A stretch of DNA of 49,835 nucleotides from Labilithrix sp. (GTDB lineage Bacteria; Myxococcota_A; Polyangia; Polyangiales; Polyangiaceae): the NCBI GenBank assembly GCA_019637195.1, contig JAHBWA010000059.1, positions 1 to 49,835 on the forward strand. Reading direction: 5' to 3'. Positions 32,106 to 40,877 of this stretch are shown here, in pieces. The notes beneath the pieces are model-generated. The model was not told where the DNA came from and did no database searches. It worked only from the letters and a program-made list of their open reading frames with translations. The stretch's first letter is position 1. Every line of letters starts with the position of its first letter. The position numbers and the translations under genes are program-made.

Positions 32106-35100
32106 ATGTCGAAGGTGGACCCCCGAGCGGCTCGCTTCCTTCCGTTCCTCCTCCTCGCCGCTGCCTGCACCGCGAGCCGCTTCGATCCCGCCGACGACTG
32201 GAGCGCCTCGACGCTCTCGCCGCGCGGCGGCGCCGGCGCCTGCGATGACGACTCGCCGCGCGAGGGTTGCCCGTGCGCGAGGGTCGGCGCCAACGCGACC
32301 TGCGGGGCGATCCACGAGGTCGTCGACGAGCGCGTCATGTGCGCGATGGGCACCACCCGCTGCCTCGAGGACAACACCTGGGGAGCCTGCGAGAGCGAGC
32401 GCATCGTCGTCCGCTCGGCGCCGTCGATCACGATCGCGGCGCTCGGCAGCCCGGGCAACTGCGCCGATCCCTGCACGCCGGACTGCACCACCACGCTCGA
32501 CACGCCGTCCGGCCTCGTCTTGCCGAGCGGCCTCGACGCCGACGCGGGCGGCCTGACGATCACGCCGACGCCGCCGCCGCCGAACACCTGCACGGGCCTC
32601 ACCGTCAGCCCGTCGACCGCGCCCGCGACGAACATCGTCATGACGTCGATGACCGCGTCCGCGTCGAAGACGTTCACGGCCGCCCTCGTCCCCGCCGGCT
32701 GCAACCCGTCAGCGCCGCCGCCGCTCTGGTACACGGACAAGTTCGACACGGCGCAGATGTCGCCGACCGAGCCCGGTAAGCTCACCGTCGTCGTGCCGGT
32801 CGCGGGCCCGGTGAACGTGAGCGCCGCGCTCGGCGCCTACACCAGCACGGTCACCGCCAACATCTCCGTCAACGTCGCGGAGCGGGGGACCGTCAACCCA
32901 CCGCCGGCGAGCGCCCAGCTCGCGCAGTTCCCCGCGGAGGGCGCCGCCGACGCGACCGACTCCAGGCTCGAGCTGCTCTATCCGTACAGCGGCACGATCT
33001 TCCCGATGGGCCTCCCGGCTCCGCTCGTGCAGTGGCGAAACGCGTCGCAGCCGGCGGACGGCGGCGTCGTCGTCACGCTCCGATACCCGCCGACCGGGAC
33101 GGCGATCTTCCAGGTGTCGCAGCTCGTCTCCGAGAGCATGACCGCGCCGGTGCCCCTCCGCAGCGCCCAACCGCGCTACCCGATCCCGCAGAACATCTGG
33201 TTCGCCTTCGAACAGACGATTCACAAGAACCGCGCCACCAGCGGCGACACCGGGCGCATCTCCGTTCGCCGGCGCGTGGGATCGACCACCTACAAGGCGA
33301 AGAACATCGACGTCCGGATCGCGCCCGGTCAGCTCAAGGGGCGCGTCTACTACAACTCGTACGGCACCGCGCTCGTCCGGAACTACAGCGGGGCGCTGCA
33401 GTCGACCAACGGCGCGTTCCCCAGCGGAGGGTTCGGCGCGGCGACGCTGCTCATCCCGCCCGGCGCGATGTCGCCGACGGTCGCGGCGGGCTTCAACGGG
33501 AGCGGCGGCTGCTTCGTCTGCCACTCGGCCTCGGCCGACGGGACGACGCTGATCACGGGCAACTCGTCGAGCATCTCGACGAGGTACACCTTCCCCGGCA
33601 CGCCGCCGAACGGGGGCATCTCCTACGGCACGAAGGCGCTCAACTTCGCCGGCATCAACCCGACGTCGACGCGCGTGTACACGAGCTCCGGGATGGCCGA
33701 CGCCGACTCGACGTCGCGCCTCCTCGACATCGCGGGCGCGGTCGTCAGCGGCAACAACGCGCCGCCCAACCTCCGCGCGGCGTATCCGGTGTTCTCGACG
33801 GACAACACCCAGGTGGCGTTCACCTACCGCGCCGGAAACGCCTCACCGTTGTCGAGCATCGCGGTCGGCGCCGGTCGCGCCCTCTCGACGATGCGGTTCG
33901 ACGGCGACCGGACGTTCTCCGAGTTCCGCAACCTGGTGACGCCGGCGGACGGGCCCGCCGTCTGGCCGGCGTTCCTCCCCGCCGGACAGAACGGGATCGT
34001 CTACCAGGTCGAGACGCGCACGACGCCGAACGGCGGCCTCGGGTTCACCCGCCACGACATCGAGGGCTCGACCTACTACGGCGCGACCGGCGAGCTCTGG
34101 TGGGTGACGACCGGCGCGAACCCGGTCGCGACGCGGCTGCACCGCGCGAACGGCTACGACGCCTCGGGCACGACCGGCGCCCTCCCGGTCGATCCGCCGA
34201 ACGGCCACGCCGGCGTCAACGGCACGATGGGCCCGGCGGGCGCCGGCTTCTACGAGCAGCGCTACAACTACGAGCCGAGCATCCTGCCGCAGGTCATCGG
34301 CGGCTACTCGTGGGTCATGTTCACGTCGCGCCGCTCGTACGGCAACGTGGCCACGATCAACCCGTACGCGTCGGACCCGCGCTTCGACAACATCAGCATC
34401 GACCCGACGACGAAGAAGCTCTGGATGACGGCCGTGAGCGCGTCGCCCACGGCCGGGACGGATCCGAGCGCCCCCGCCTTCTACTTCCCTGGCCAGGAGC
34501 TCATCGCGGGCAACTCGCGCGCGGTCTTCGCGCTCGACGCGTGCCACCCCGCGGCGGCGTCGTCCGCGGTGGCGAGGGACGCGAACCTCTGCGACACGGA
34601 CCTCGACTGCTGCGGGGCGACGAGCTCGCCGGCGACCTCGGCGTGCGTGCTCGATCCGCCTCCGCTCGCGACCCCGCCGCAGAAGCACTGCATCGCGACG
34701 TCCGCCGGGACGTGCCGCCAGCAGGGCGAGAGCTGCCTCTCGACGAGCAACTGCTGCGGCGCGGCGAACGGCGAGGTCTGCGCGAGCGGCGTGTGCACGC
34801 CGCCGCCGGGCTACTACACGCCGCAGGTCTACACCCGCGAGTACACGGCGACGTGCCTCCCGGGCTACCTCGTCCGCTGGGGACACTTCGACTGGCAGTC
34901 GCGCACGCCGAGCGACAGCTCGATCCGCTTCGCCGCGCAGCAGGGTGACGGGACCTCGTGGTCGCCGGCGGTCCCGCTCGCGTTCGCGACCGCCCAGGGC
35001 GCGAGCGTGCTGGCGCCCTACTGGGCGACGGGCCCGACCAAGGTCTCGACCGCCCTCGGCACGCCGAAGGGGACGCAGTCGCGGAAGCTGCTCATCACCA

Positions 35101-35186
35101 TGACGTTCTCGCCGAGCGCGGACCAGGGGCACGCGCCGACGCTCTTCGACTGGAGGCAATCGATCGAATGCGTCCCCGCGGAATGA
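32106..35186 (+). CDS. Large secreted lipoprotein with TolB-like region and one CxxCH motif
   Basis: The 1026-aa product has a lipoprotein signal ending LLAAAC, then a Cys-rich region with three or more disulfide-type Cys pairs (about 40-140). A Ser/Thr/Pro-rich linker leads to beta-rich domains. At 469-473 is CFVCH, a possible single heme c attachment site, followed by a region (about 540-700) with 'PVFSTDNTQVAF', resembling TolB/WD40-type propeller blades. Near 830-900 is a second Cys-rich stretch with a DxDCC-type start and a CLSTSNCCG motif. Function unknown; probably an outer-surface protein. The stop overlaps the next gene (ATGA). Confidence 0.78.
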   Translation: MSKVDPRAARFLPFLLLAAACTASRFDPADDWSASTLSPRGGAGACDDDSPREGCPCARVGANATCGAIHEVVDERVMCAMGTTRCLEDNTWGACESERIVVRSAPSITIAALGSPGNCADPCTPDCTTTLDTPSGLVLPSGLDADAGGLTITPTPPPPNTCTGLTVSPSTAPATNIVMTSMTASASKTFTAALVPAGCNPSAPPPLWYTDKFDTAQMSPTEPGKLTVVVPVAGPVNVSAALGAYTSTVTANISVNVAERGTVNPPPASAQLAQFPAEGAADATDSRLELLYPYSGTIFPMGLPAPLVQWRNASQPADGGVVVTLRYPPTGTAIFQVSQLVSESMTAPVPLRSAQPRYPIPQNIWFAFEQTIHKNRATSGDTGRISVRRRVGSTTYKAKNIDVRIAPGQLKGRVYYNSYGTALVRNYSGALQSTNGAFPSGGFGAATLLIPPGAMSPTVAAGFNGSGGCFVCHSASADGTTLITGNSSSISTRYTFPGTPPNGGISYGTKALNFAGINPTSTRVYTSSGMADADSTSRLLDIAGAVVSGNNAPPNLRAAYPVFSTDNTQVAFTYRAGNASPLSSIAVGAGRALSTMRFDGDRTFSEFRNLVTPADGPAVWPAFLPAGQNGIVYQVETRTTPNGGLGFTRHDIEGSTYYGATGELWWVTTGANPVATRLHRANGYDASGTTGALPVDPPNGHAGVNGTMGPAGAGFYEQRYNYEPSILPQVIGGYSWVMFTSRRSYGNVATINPYASDPRFDNISIDPTTKKLWMTAVSASPTAGTDPSAPAFYFPGQELIAGNSRAVFALDACHPAAASSAVARDANLCDTDLDCCGATSSPATSACVLDPPPLATPPQKHCIATSAGTCRQQGESCLSTSNCCGAANGEVCASGVCTPPPGYYTPQVYTREYTATCLPGYLVRWGHFDWQSRTPSDSSIRFAAQQGDGTSWSPAVPLAFATAQGASVLAPYWATGPTKVSTALGTPKGTQSRKLLITMTFSPSADQGHAPTLFDWRQSIECVPAE

Positions 35187-36238
35187 GCCCGATGCGCTCG
35201 CTCACCTTCACGCTGGCTCTCCTCTCGGTCGTCGCCTGCGGCGACGCGCGACCGCTCGTCTCGGCCGGCTCGTCCGGCACCGACGCGCGCCCGTACACCG
35301 GCGCGATCGGCTCCTCCGACCGCCCGAGCGACGACGGCGGCCTCGAGGAGGCGCTCGACGGCGGCGCCGCCCTCGACGACGGCGGCGAGCCCGAGACCGG
35401 AGCGCGCGCGGACGACGGCGGCGGCGCGACGGGCGCGCCCGACGACGGCGGCGGCGCGATCTCCTATGATCCGGAAGCACTCTGCCCCGCCACCATCGCG
35501 CTCGGCGCGGCGGCGCTGGTGCCCTCTTCGACGACCCGCGACGATCGCGGCCTGTCGGTCACGCTCGACGGCCGCTCCGCCGCGTGGACCACGGAGGACG
35601 ACGGCGTCGTCACGGTGCACTACGTCGATCGCGCGTCGGTGACCGACGCCTTCGGCCCCGAGCGGACCACGTCCGGCGCGTTCCGGCTCGGCCGCGTGGC
35701 GCTCCAGGAGGACGGGCTCGGCCTCGCGCTCGTCGACGCCGACGGCCTCGGCTTCTCGCTGCTCACGCGCGCCGAGCGGAGCGAGGCGTTCGGGGCCCCC
35801 ACCGCCGGTCCCTTCGAGATGCTGAACGCGCAAGGCAGAGGCGAGCTCGCGCCCGCGGGCGAGCGCTTCGCCGATCCGGTCTTCACGCGCGGCGACACGT
35901 TCCTCCTCTACACGCGCGTCGGCGCGAGCGCGTCGCGCACGTTCGTGAGCACGCGCTTCCAGACGAGCGCTCCCTTCGCCGGCGGCGCTCCCTTCGCCGA
36001 GACGGCGCTCGGCGAGGCCGGCCAGAGGCGCGCGGTCACCGGCGTCAGCGCCGACGTGCGGACGCTCTTCGTCTGGGACGATCCCACCGCTCGGAGCCGC
36101 GTGATCACGCTGAGCGCGTCGGGGCTCGTCTCGAGCGACGTCGAGCTCGGGCCGATGCGCGACGTGCAGCCCTCGGCCGACTGCAGGACGTTCTGGTTCA
36201 CCGCCGGCGGGGACATCTTCACGGCCTCCACGCCGTAG
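35183..36238 (+). CDS. Putative lipoprotein with Asp/Gly-rich linker and propeller-like domain
   Basis: The 351-aa product starts at the ATG overlapping the previous stop (ATGA); ATGs at 35168 and 35192 in frame are alternatives. It has lipobox SVVAC, then a low-complexity linker of Asp/Gly repeats (about 40-105), and a C-terminal half with repeated beta-blade-like units (D-x-R-T-L-x2-W/F, 'VSADVRTLFVW', 'PSADCRTFWFT'), as in TolB-type propellers. Probably works with the larger upstream product on the same transcript. Function unknown. Confidence 0.76.
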   Translation: MSPMRSLTFTLALLSVVACGDARPLVSAGSSGTDARPYTGAIGSSDRPSDDGGLEEALDGGAALDDGGEPETGARADDGGGATGAPDDGGGAISYDPEALCPATIALGAAALVPSSTTRDDRGLSVTLDGRSAAWTTEDDGVVTVHYVDRASVTDAFGPERTTSGAFRLGRVALQEDGLGLALVDADGLGFSLLTRAERSEAFGAPTAGPFEMLNAQGRGELAPAGERFADPVFTRGDTFLLYTRVGASASRTFVSTRFQTSAPFAGGAPFAETALGEAGQRRAVTGVSADVRTLFVWDDPTARSRVITLSASGLVSSDVELGPMRDVQPSADCRTFWFTAGGDIFTASTP

Positions 36239-36433
36239 AGCGCGCGCCGTCGATCGACCGGCGGAAGCGCGTCTGGACCGACCGGCCGCGCGCGAAAATG
36301 CGGCGGAGGCCCGTGAAAAGCGCGGCGGTCAGCTCACGGCGGCGGCAGCGCGCGGAAGGCGCGGCGGTCAGTTCACCGGCGGCGGAAGCGCGCGGAAGGC
36401 GCGGCGGCGGCAGCGCGGCGGAAGGCGCGGCGG
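36239..36433. other. Convergent gap filled mostly by repeats
   Basis: Apart from its first 80 bp this 195-bp gap is made of repeats of the neighbouring gene's 3' end, described separately. No hairpin terminator was identified. Confidence 0.5.
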
Positions 36434-36461
36434 TCAGTTCACCGGCGGCGGCAGCGCGTCG
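36320..36461. repeat. Imperfect 39-40 bp repeats covering the 3' end of the IgGFc-like gene
   Basis: Units start at 36320 (39 bp), 36359 (40 bp), 36399 (26 bp, internally deleted) and 36425 (runs into the gene). The last unit contains the real stop codon (36436-36434); the second contains the same stop-codon context, so copies of the gene's end lie beyond the stop. A 17-bp related stretch is also at 36257-36273. Unlike the HutF repeats these are diverged by substitutions and an internal deletion. Confidence 0.8.
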
Positions 36462-38263
36462 TTGATCGGCCGGCTGCCCTGCCCGCCCGCGTAGCCGTAG
36501 CTCGCGAACTGGTCGACGCCCCAGACGGTGACGGAGAACGGCCCGTCGCTCCGCGCCTCGTGCCGGCCGTAGCCGCACGTCCCCTTCTCGAGCTTCGCCG
36601 GGACGAAGCCCTTCGTGAGACGCACCCACGCGAACTCGTACTCGCCGGACGCGCCGAGCGGCGCCCAGCCGGTCACCTCGCCGCCGCACTCGAGCTCGAC
36701 GGGCATGAAGCCCTGCGCCGTCTTGCGGCGGACGAGCGTGAGGGAGGTGTCGGCGTACGTGTGGTCCGCGAAGAACACGTAGCGATCGAGGAACTGATCC
36801 GACGGGACGATGTTCACGAAATCGGGATCGCCGGGCGATCCGGGGCGCATCGGGCCGAACGGACCGCTCGGCGGCTCCCCCGTCCCGCCGTTGAACTTCG
36901 AGCCCGTCATGTAGACCGCCGCGTGGAACGGATGGGCGGCGTCCTGGCTCTTCACGACGACGAGGGCGTCGGTGAAGAAGGTCGCCACCTCGCCGGCGGC
37001 GAGCATCTCCGGCGCGCCGAGCGGACGCTCGGGGTCGTAGGTGAGCACCGTCCCGTCGACAGCGCCGACGAGGCCCCAGGGTACGGTCTCGCGCACGGTC
37101 GTCGTCAGGCTCTCGATGCGCGGCGCGAAGGGCGCGAGCGCGTACTCGCTGCCCCACTGCGCGAACGGCGCGATCTGCTGCTGGGTGAGATCGCAGAACT
37201 CGAGCTCGCCCGGGAGGAACGCGCAGGTCGAGCCGCCGAAGAGCCCGACCGGCTTGCTCGACGCGATCGCGCTGCCGCTCAGGGCATCGCGCTGCGTGAT
37301 CTGGAGGACCTCGCCGCGCGAGAGGGTCCACGAGGCTGTCTCGCCCTGAAAGACCGACGCGACGCCGATGCCCTGGACGACGCTCGCGTTCGGCCGCATC
37401 TCGACCTTCGTGTCGTCCTCGGCCGCGACGATCTGCAGCGTCCGCGGCTCGCTCCCCGGCCGCCCGAAACGCGAGAGGTTCGCGGTGCTCACCGCGACGT
37501 AGCTCTTGTCCCACGCCGACTCGGGCAAGAGCAGCGTCGCCGTCGGGAAGAACGAGCGCGCGCCGCCGTACGGGAAGATCGAATACGCGGACACCGGCGC
37601 GTCGGCGATGATGTGGAACGCGCGGGTCCGCGCCGTGCCGTGGACGATCGGATCCGCCTCGAGCGCGGGGATGACGCCGGCGGGGCACCGCGTGAAGTTG
37701 GGGCCCTCCGGCTTGTCCTCCTGCGAGAGGAAGACGAGCGCGACCTCGCCGGGCGGGAGACGTCCGGTGAGCGGCGTGTACGTTGTCTCGTCGCCGCCCT
37801 TCGTGGCCACGTAGACCGACTTCGAAATGTCGAGCGCCTCGCCGCCGAGCTCCGCGCGGAGCGTGATGGGGCGCGGCCAGGTGTTCGCGATCATCGCGAC
37901 GAAGCACGCGCCCTGCCCGAAGAAGCCGTCATCGGGCGGGAGGGTCCAGAACGAGCAGCCCGCCGAGCCCTTCGTGAGGCGGGCGCTCTCGCAGGCGTCG
38001 ACGCACGCGCCGTTGCCGCAACCCTTGTCGTCAGCGCATCGTTCGACGATCGCCTCCCCGGCGTCCGGGCAGGCGTCGATCACGCTGCGGAGGTCGCGCG
38101 AGCACTTCCGGTCGGCGCACGGCGCCTCGGCGTCGGCCGGGTCGAACGGCGGCGGCCTGTCGTCGTCGAAGCCGCTCCGCGTGCTGCACGCGGCGACGAC
38201 AGCGAAGACGCCGGTCGCGGCGGCGAGGATGAACGAGCTCGGTACGGTGCGGGCGATCGTCAT
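36434..38263 (-). CDS. IgGFc-binding-like secreted lipoprotein
   Basis: The 609-aa product has a signal with VAAC (Cys about 26), a Cys-rich segment (about 45-100, eight Cys), and a large domain matching the IgGFc-binding N-terminal family (PF17517-like): FHIIADAPVSAYSIFPYGG is followed by a Tyr/Ser-rich segment with LLLPESAW, VEMRPN and KPVGLFGG-type motifs. The family occurs in animal mucus proteins and in myxobacteria, where the role is unknown. It lies last in the lipoprotein operon, 14 bp after the RCC1-like gene. Its 3' end is repeated downstream. Confidence 0.82.
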   Translation of the reverse strand: MTIARTVPSSFILAAATGVFAVVAACSTRSGFDDDRPPPFDPADAEAPCADRKCSRDLRSVIDACPDAGEAIVERCADDKGCGNGACVDACESARLTKGSAGCSFWTLPPDDGFFGQGACFVAMIANTWPRPITLRAELGGEALDISKSVYVATKGGDETTYTPLTGRLPPGEVALVFLSQEDKPEGPNFTRCPAGVIPALEADPIVHGTARTRAFHIIADAPVSAYSIFPYGGARSFFPTATLLLPESAWDKSYVAVSTANLSRFGRPGSEPRTLQIVAAEDDTKVEMRPNASVVQGIGVASVFQGETASWTLSRGEVLQITQRDALSGSAIASSKPVGLFGGSTCAFLPGELEFCDLTQQQIAPFAQWGSEYALAPFAPRIESLTTTVRETVPWGLVGAVDGTVLTYDPERPLGAPEMLAAGEVATFFTDALVVVKSQDAAHPFHAAVYMTGSKFNGGTGEPPSGPFGPMRPGSPGDPDFVNIVPSDQFLDRYVFFADHTYADTSLTLVRRKTAQGFMPVELECGGEVTGWAPLGASGEYEFAWVRLTKGFVPAKLEKGTCGYGRHEARSDGPFSVTVWGVDQFASYGYAGGQGSRPINDALPPPVN

Positions 38264-38277
38264 GGCTGCCGTCTCTC

Positions 38278-39693
38278 TCAGAACGTGACCTTCGCGGCCG
38301 AGGGATGCGCGTCGTCGTCCCGCGAGCCCAGGCCGAGCTCGCCCTGCGCGTTGCCTCCCCAACAAGACACCGTCCCGCCTTGGAGCAGCGCGCAGACCGT
38401 CTCGTTGGCGACCGCGACCTGCACCGCGCGACCGGAGAGGGTGCTCGCCGCGGTGAACGCGCTCGCGAACGGGCCGGCGGCGCCGCTTCCGAGCTGACCG
38501 CGCACGTTCTCGCCGGTGCACGCGACGCTGCCGTCCGTGAGGCGCGCGCAGGTGGTCTCGCCGCCAGCGGCGATCTGCTGGGCGTAGGCGCGCGTGCCGA
38601 GGCGCGCGAGCGTGGGCAGCGGGACGACGGGATCCGGCAGGCCGCTGCCGAGCGCGCCGCGCTCGCTCTTGCCCCAGCAGTAGACGTCCCCGTTCATCAC
38701 GGCGCACGCGTGCTGGTTCGGCGGCGGCGGCGGCGCCCAGGGGGGCGCGCCCGGCGGGATCGCGCCGGGCGTCGTGCCCGATACCGCGAAGCTCGTGACG
38801 TTCGTGAGCCGCTCGACGGCGCTCGGCAGCGGCGTGGGCGTCACCGACGAAATGCGCCCCGCGAGGGCGCCCGAACGACCGGCGACCGCGCCCCACGTGA
38901 GGAGCCCGCCCTCGGTCGTCAGCACGAAGCCGGTGTCGATCCCCGCGCCGGTCCGCGTCGCCGTGACGCCGAGCTCCGCCCGCGCCGGGGCTCCGGGCTC
39001 GAACTGCGGCTCGCCGCGCGCGAGCTGCGCGCTCTCGTCGTTGCCCCAGCAGTAGACGGCGCCGGCGGACGTCGTCGCGCAGACGCTCCGCTGGCCGACG
39101 TCGACGCGCGCAGCGGCGTCGATGGCGACGCGCTCGGGGGTCGGGTGGGCCTCGTCGTCGAACGGCGGATCGAGCTCGCGACCGAGCTCGGCGTTCGCGT
39201 TGCCACCCCAGCAGAAGACGCCGCCGTCGTCGACGCGCGCGCAGGTCGTCGAGCCGGCCGCGCTGATCTGCGTGACGCCCTGGATGTCGGAGACGCGCGG
39301 GCGATCCGGGCCGCCCGCGGGCTCCTCCGGCTGGCCGAGCTGACCGAGGCCGTCGTCGCCCCAGCAGCGGACCGTGCCGTCGGCGATGCGCGCGCAGAAG
39401 TGCCGCTCGCCGGCGACGATCTGCGTGACGCACGGCGAAGCGTCGCACGCGACGGCTTCGTCGCGCGGATCGAACGGACCGCGCGCGTCGACGATCGCCC
39501 CGTCCGTCGGGGACCCCGCGTCCGGGAGCGAGGGCGCCGGAGCGGCGTCCTCCTCGAACGGGGGACGCGGGCTCTCGCCGTCGTCCGAGCAGGCGAGGAG
39601 CGTCGTCACCGCGACGAGCGCGCCGCCCGCGAGCGCGGCAATGTACGAGAGCGAGCCGAGCCGGGCGCGCGTTCCTGTCGAGTCCACGATCAC
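38278..39693 (-). CDS. RCC1-like propeller lipoprotein
   Basis: The 471-aa product starts at a GTG overlapping the previous gene's stop (GTGA). It has a lipoprotein signal (lipobox TLLAC), an acidic Pro/Ala/Asp-rich linker, and at least six RCC1-type units (for example RCWGDDGLGQLG, FCWGGNANAELG, YCWGNDESAQLA, YCWGKSERGALG, ACTGENVRGQLG, SCWGGNAQGELG). A Cys precedes most of the WG motifs, with a second Cys earlier in the unit, which suggests disulfide-stabilised blades outside the cytoplasm. Function unknown; part of the sigma-associated operon. Confidence 0.87.
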   Translation of the reverse strand: MIVDSTGTRARLGSLSYIAALAGGALVAVTTLLACSDDGESPRPPFEEDAAPAPSLPDAGSPTDGAIVDARGPFDPRDEAVACDASPCVTQIVAGERHFCARIADGTVRCWGDDGLGQLGQPEEPAGGPDRPRVSDIQGVTQISAAGSTTCARVDDGGVFCWGGNANAELGRELDPPFDDEAHPTPERVAIDAAARVDVGQRSVCATTSAGAVYCWGNDESAQLARGEPQFEPGAPARAELGVTATRTGAGIDTGFVLTTEGGLLTWGAVAGRSGALAGRISSVTPTPLPSAVERLTNVTSFAVSGTTPGAIPPGAPPWAPPPPPNQHACAVMNGDVYCWGKSERGALGSGLPDPVVPLPTLARLGTRAYAQQIAAGGETTCARLTDGSVACTGENVRGQLGSGAAGPFASAFTAASTLSGRAVQVAVANETVCALLQGGTVSCWGGNAQGELGLGSRDDDAHPSAAKVTF

Positions 39694-40877
39694 GGCCCCT
39701 TCCTGGGCATGCGGTGCATCGCGATGTTGCGACCCACGACCCAGAAGTCGTCGGCCTTCGTCCCCCAGATGGCATAGAGGGGCGAGGTGACCGGGAAGTC
39801 CCCGATCATGATCGCCGCCTGCATCCACTTCGACCCCGACGAGCTGCGGAGCCGCCCGTAGTCGCCGGCGAGCCACGTCGCGCCGCCGTCGACGCCCCAG
39901 ACCGCACGCAGCGGAATGTCGTTCGGGTCGCGCGCCTCGTAGGACCACGCGCCGCCGTCGACGCCGACTCCGGAGCCGTACCAGTACGAAGGGGTCGCGC
40001 TCGGCGTCCGGCCGAGCAGGATGACGCGACCGTCGGAGCCCGTCCCTGCGCCGCTCAGCCAGCCGGGGCCCCCCTGCACGGGTCCCTCGACCTCGTTGTA
40101 GGCCGAGACCGTCACGGGCGCGAACTCGTCGGCCCCCGCCTCGCGGAGATAGACGCCGTTGGTCTGCGAGTACTCGCTGCCGTCGTCACCGCCGATCCAG
40201 ACGCCGCCCGCGCGGTCGCCCCAGACGCGCGAGAACGCGAAGGGCTCCGACGAGATCGGATCGAGCGCCCACGCGCCGCCCCGCCGGTGGAGGACCCGCG
40301 AGCGCGGCATCCACGTCTCGTCGTCGACGTTGCCGCCGGTGGCCCAGACGTCGTCGGCCCCGGCGCCCCAGATCGACACGACCGGGATCGCCTCGTCGCC
40401 CGGCGTCACGACGGGCTCGAACGCCACGGTCTGCGAGGTCGCGCCCGTGCCGTGGAAGAGCCCGCCCTCACCGCCGATCCAGATGTCCGCCTCACCCGCT
40501 CCCCAGATCGCGTAGAGCGCGCCGAGCTGCGATGCATGAACGGTCCAGGCCGCGCCGTCCCAGCGGAGGACGTCGCCCTGCTCGCTGACCGCCCAGACGA
40601 TCGCGCCGTGGCCCCACACTCCCCGGAGCGTCGCCTCGGTCGGGAGCGCCGTGTGGCAGAAGTTCTCGTCCGAGCACGTGCGAGGATCGACGTCCGGGGA
40701 GCCGGCGTCGACGTCGACGGTCGACGCGTCTTCGGTCGTCGACGCCTCGGCGGCGTCGCCGCCGTCGGGCCCGGGAGGCGCGACGGCGTCGTCGTCGCTC
40801 GAGCAGGCGGCGACGGCGAACCCGGCGCCGCCGAGCGCCACCACGGCCACGAGCATCTTGCGCAGGCTCTCTCTCAT
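39690..40877 (-). CDS. Lipoprotein with WG-repeat propeller
   Basis: The 395-aa product has a lipobox AVAAC, a short Asp/Ala/Thr-rich linker, a conserved CSDENFC element near 68-74, and four or more units of the form V/I-WG-x3-x-D-V/I-W-x-G (WGHGAIVWAV, WGAGEADIWIGG, WGAGADDVWATG, WGDRAGGVWIGG, WGTKADDFWVVG). These resemble BNR/Kelch-type propeller blades. It is a diverged paralogue of the preceding gene's product. ATG overlaps that gene's stop; its own stop overlaps the RCC1-like start. Function unknown. Confidence 0.84.
   Translation of the reverse strand: MRESLRKMLVAVVALGGAGFAVAACSSDDDAVAPPGPDGGDAAEASTTEDASTVDVDAGSPDVDPRTCSDENFCHTALPTEATLRGVWGHGAIVWAVSEQGDVLRWDGAAWTVHASQLGALYAIWGAGEADIWIGGEGGLFHGTGATSQTVAFEPVVTPGDEAIPVVSIWGAGADDVWATGGNVDDETWMPRSRVLHRRGGAWALDPISSEPFAFSRVWGDRAGGVWIGGDDGSEYSQTNGVYLREAGADEFAPVTVSAYNEVEGPVQGGPGWLSGAGTGSDGRVILLGRTPSATPSYWYGSGVGVDGGAWSYEARDPNDIPLRAVWGVDGGATWLAGDYGRLRSSSGSKWMQAAIMIGDFPVTSPLYAIWGTKADDFWVVGRNIAMHRMPRKGP

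Noticed and set aside
36320..36461. CRISPR-like array
   Set aside because: Units are contiguous without spacers and derive from the neighbouring gene's 3' end; there are no cas genes.
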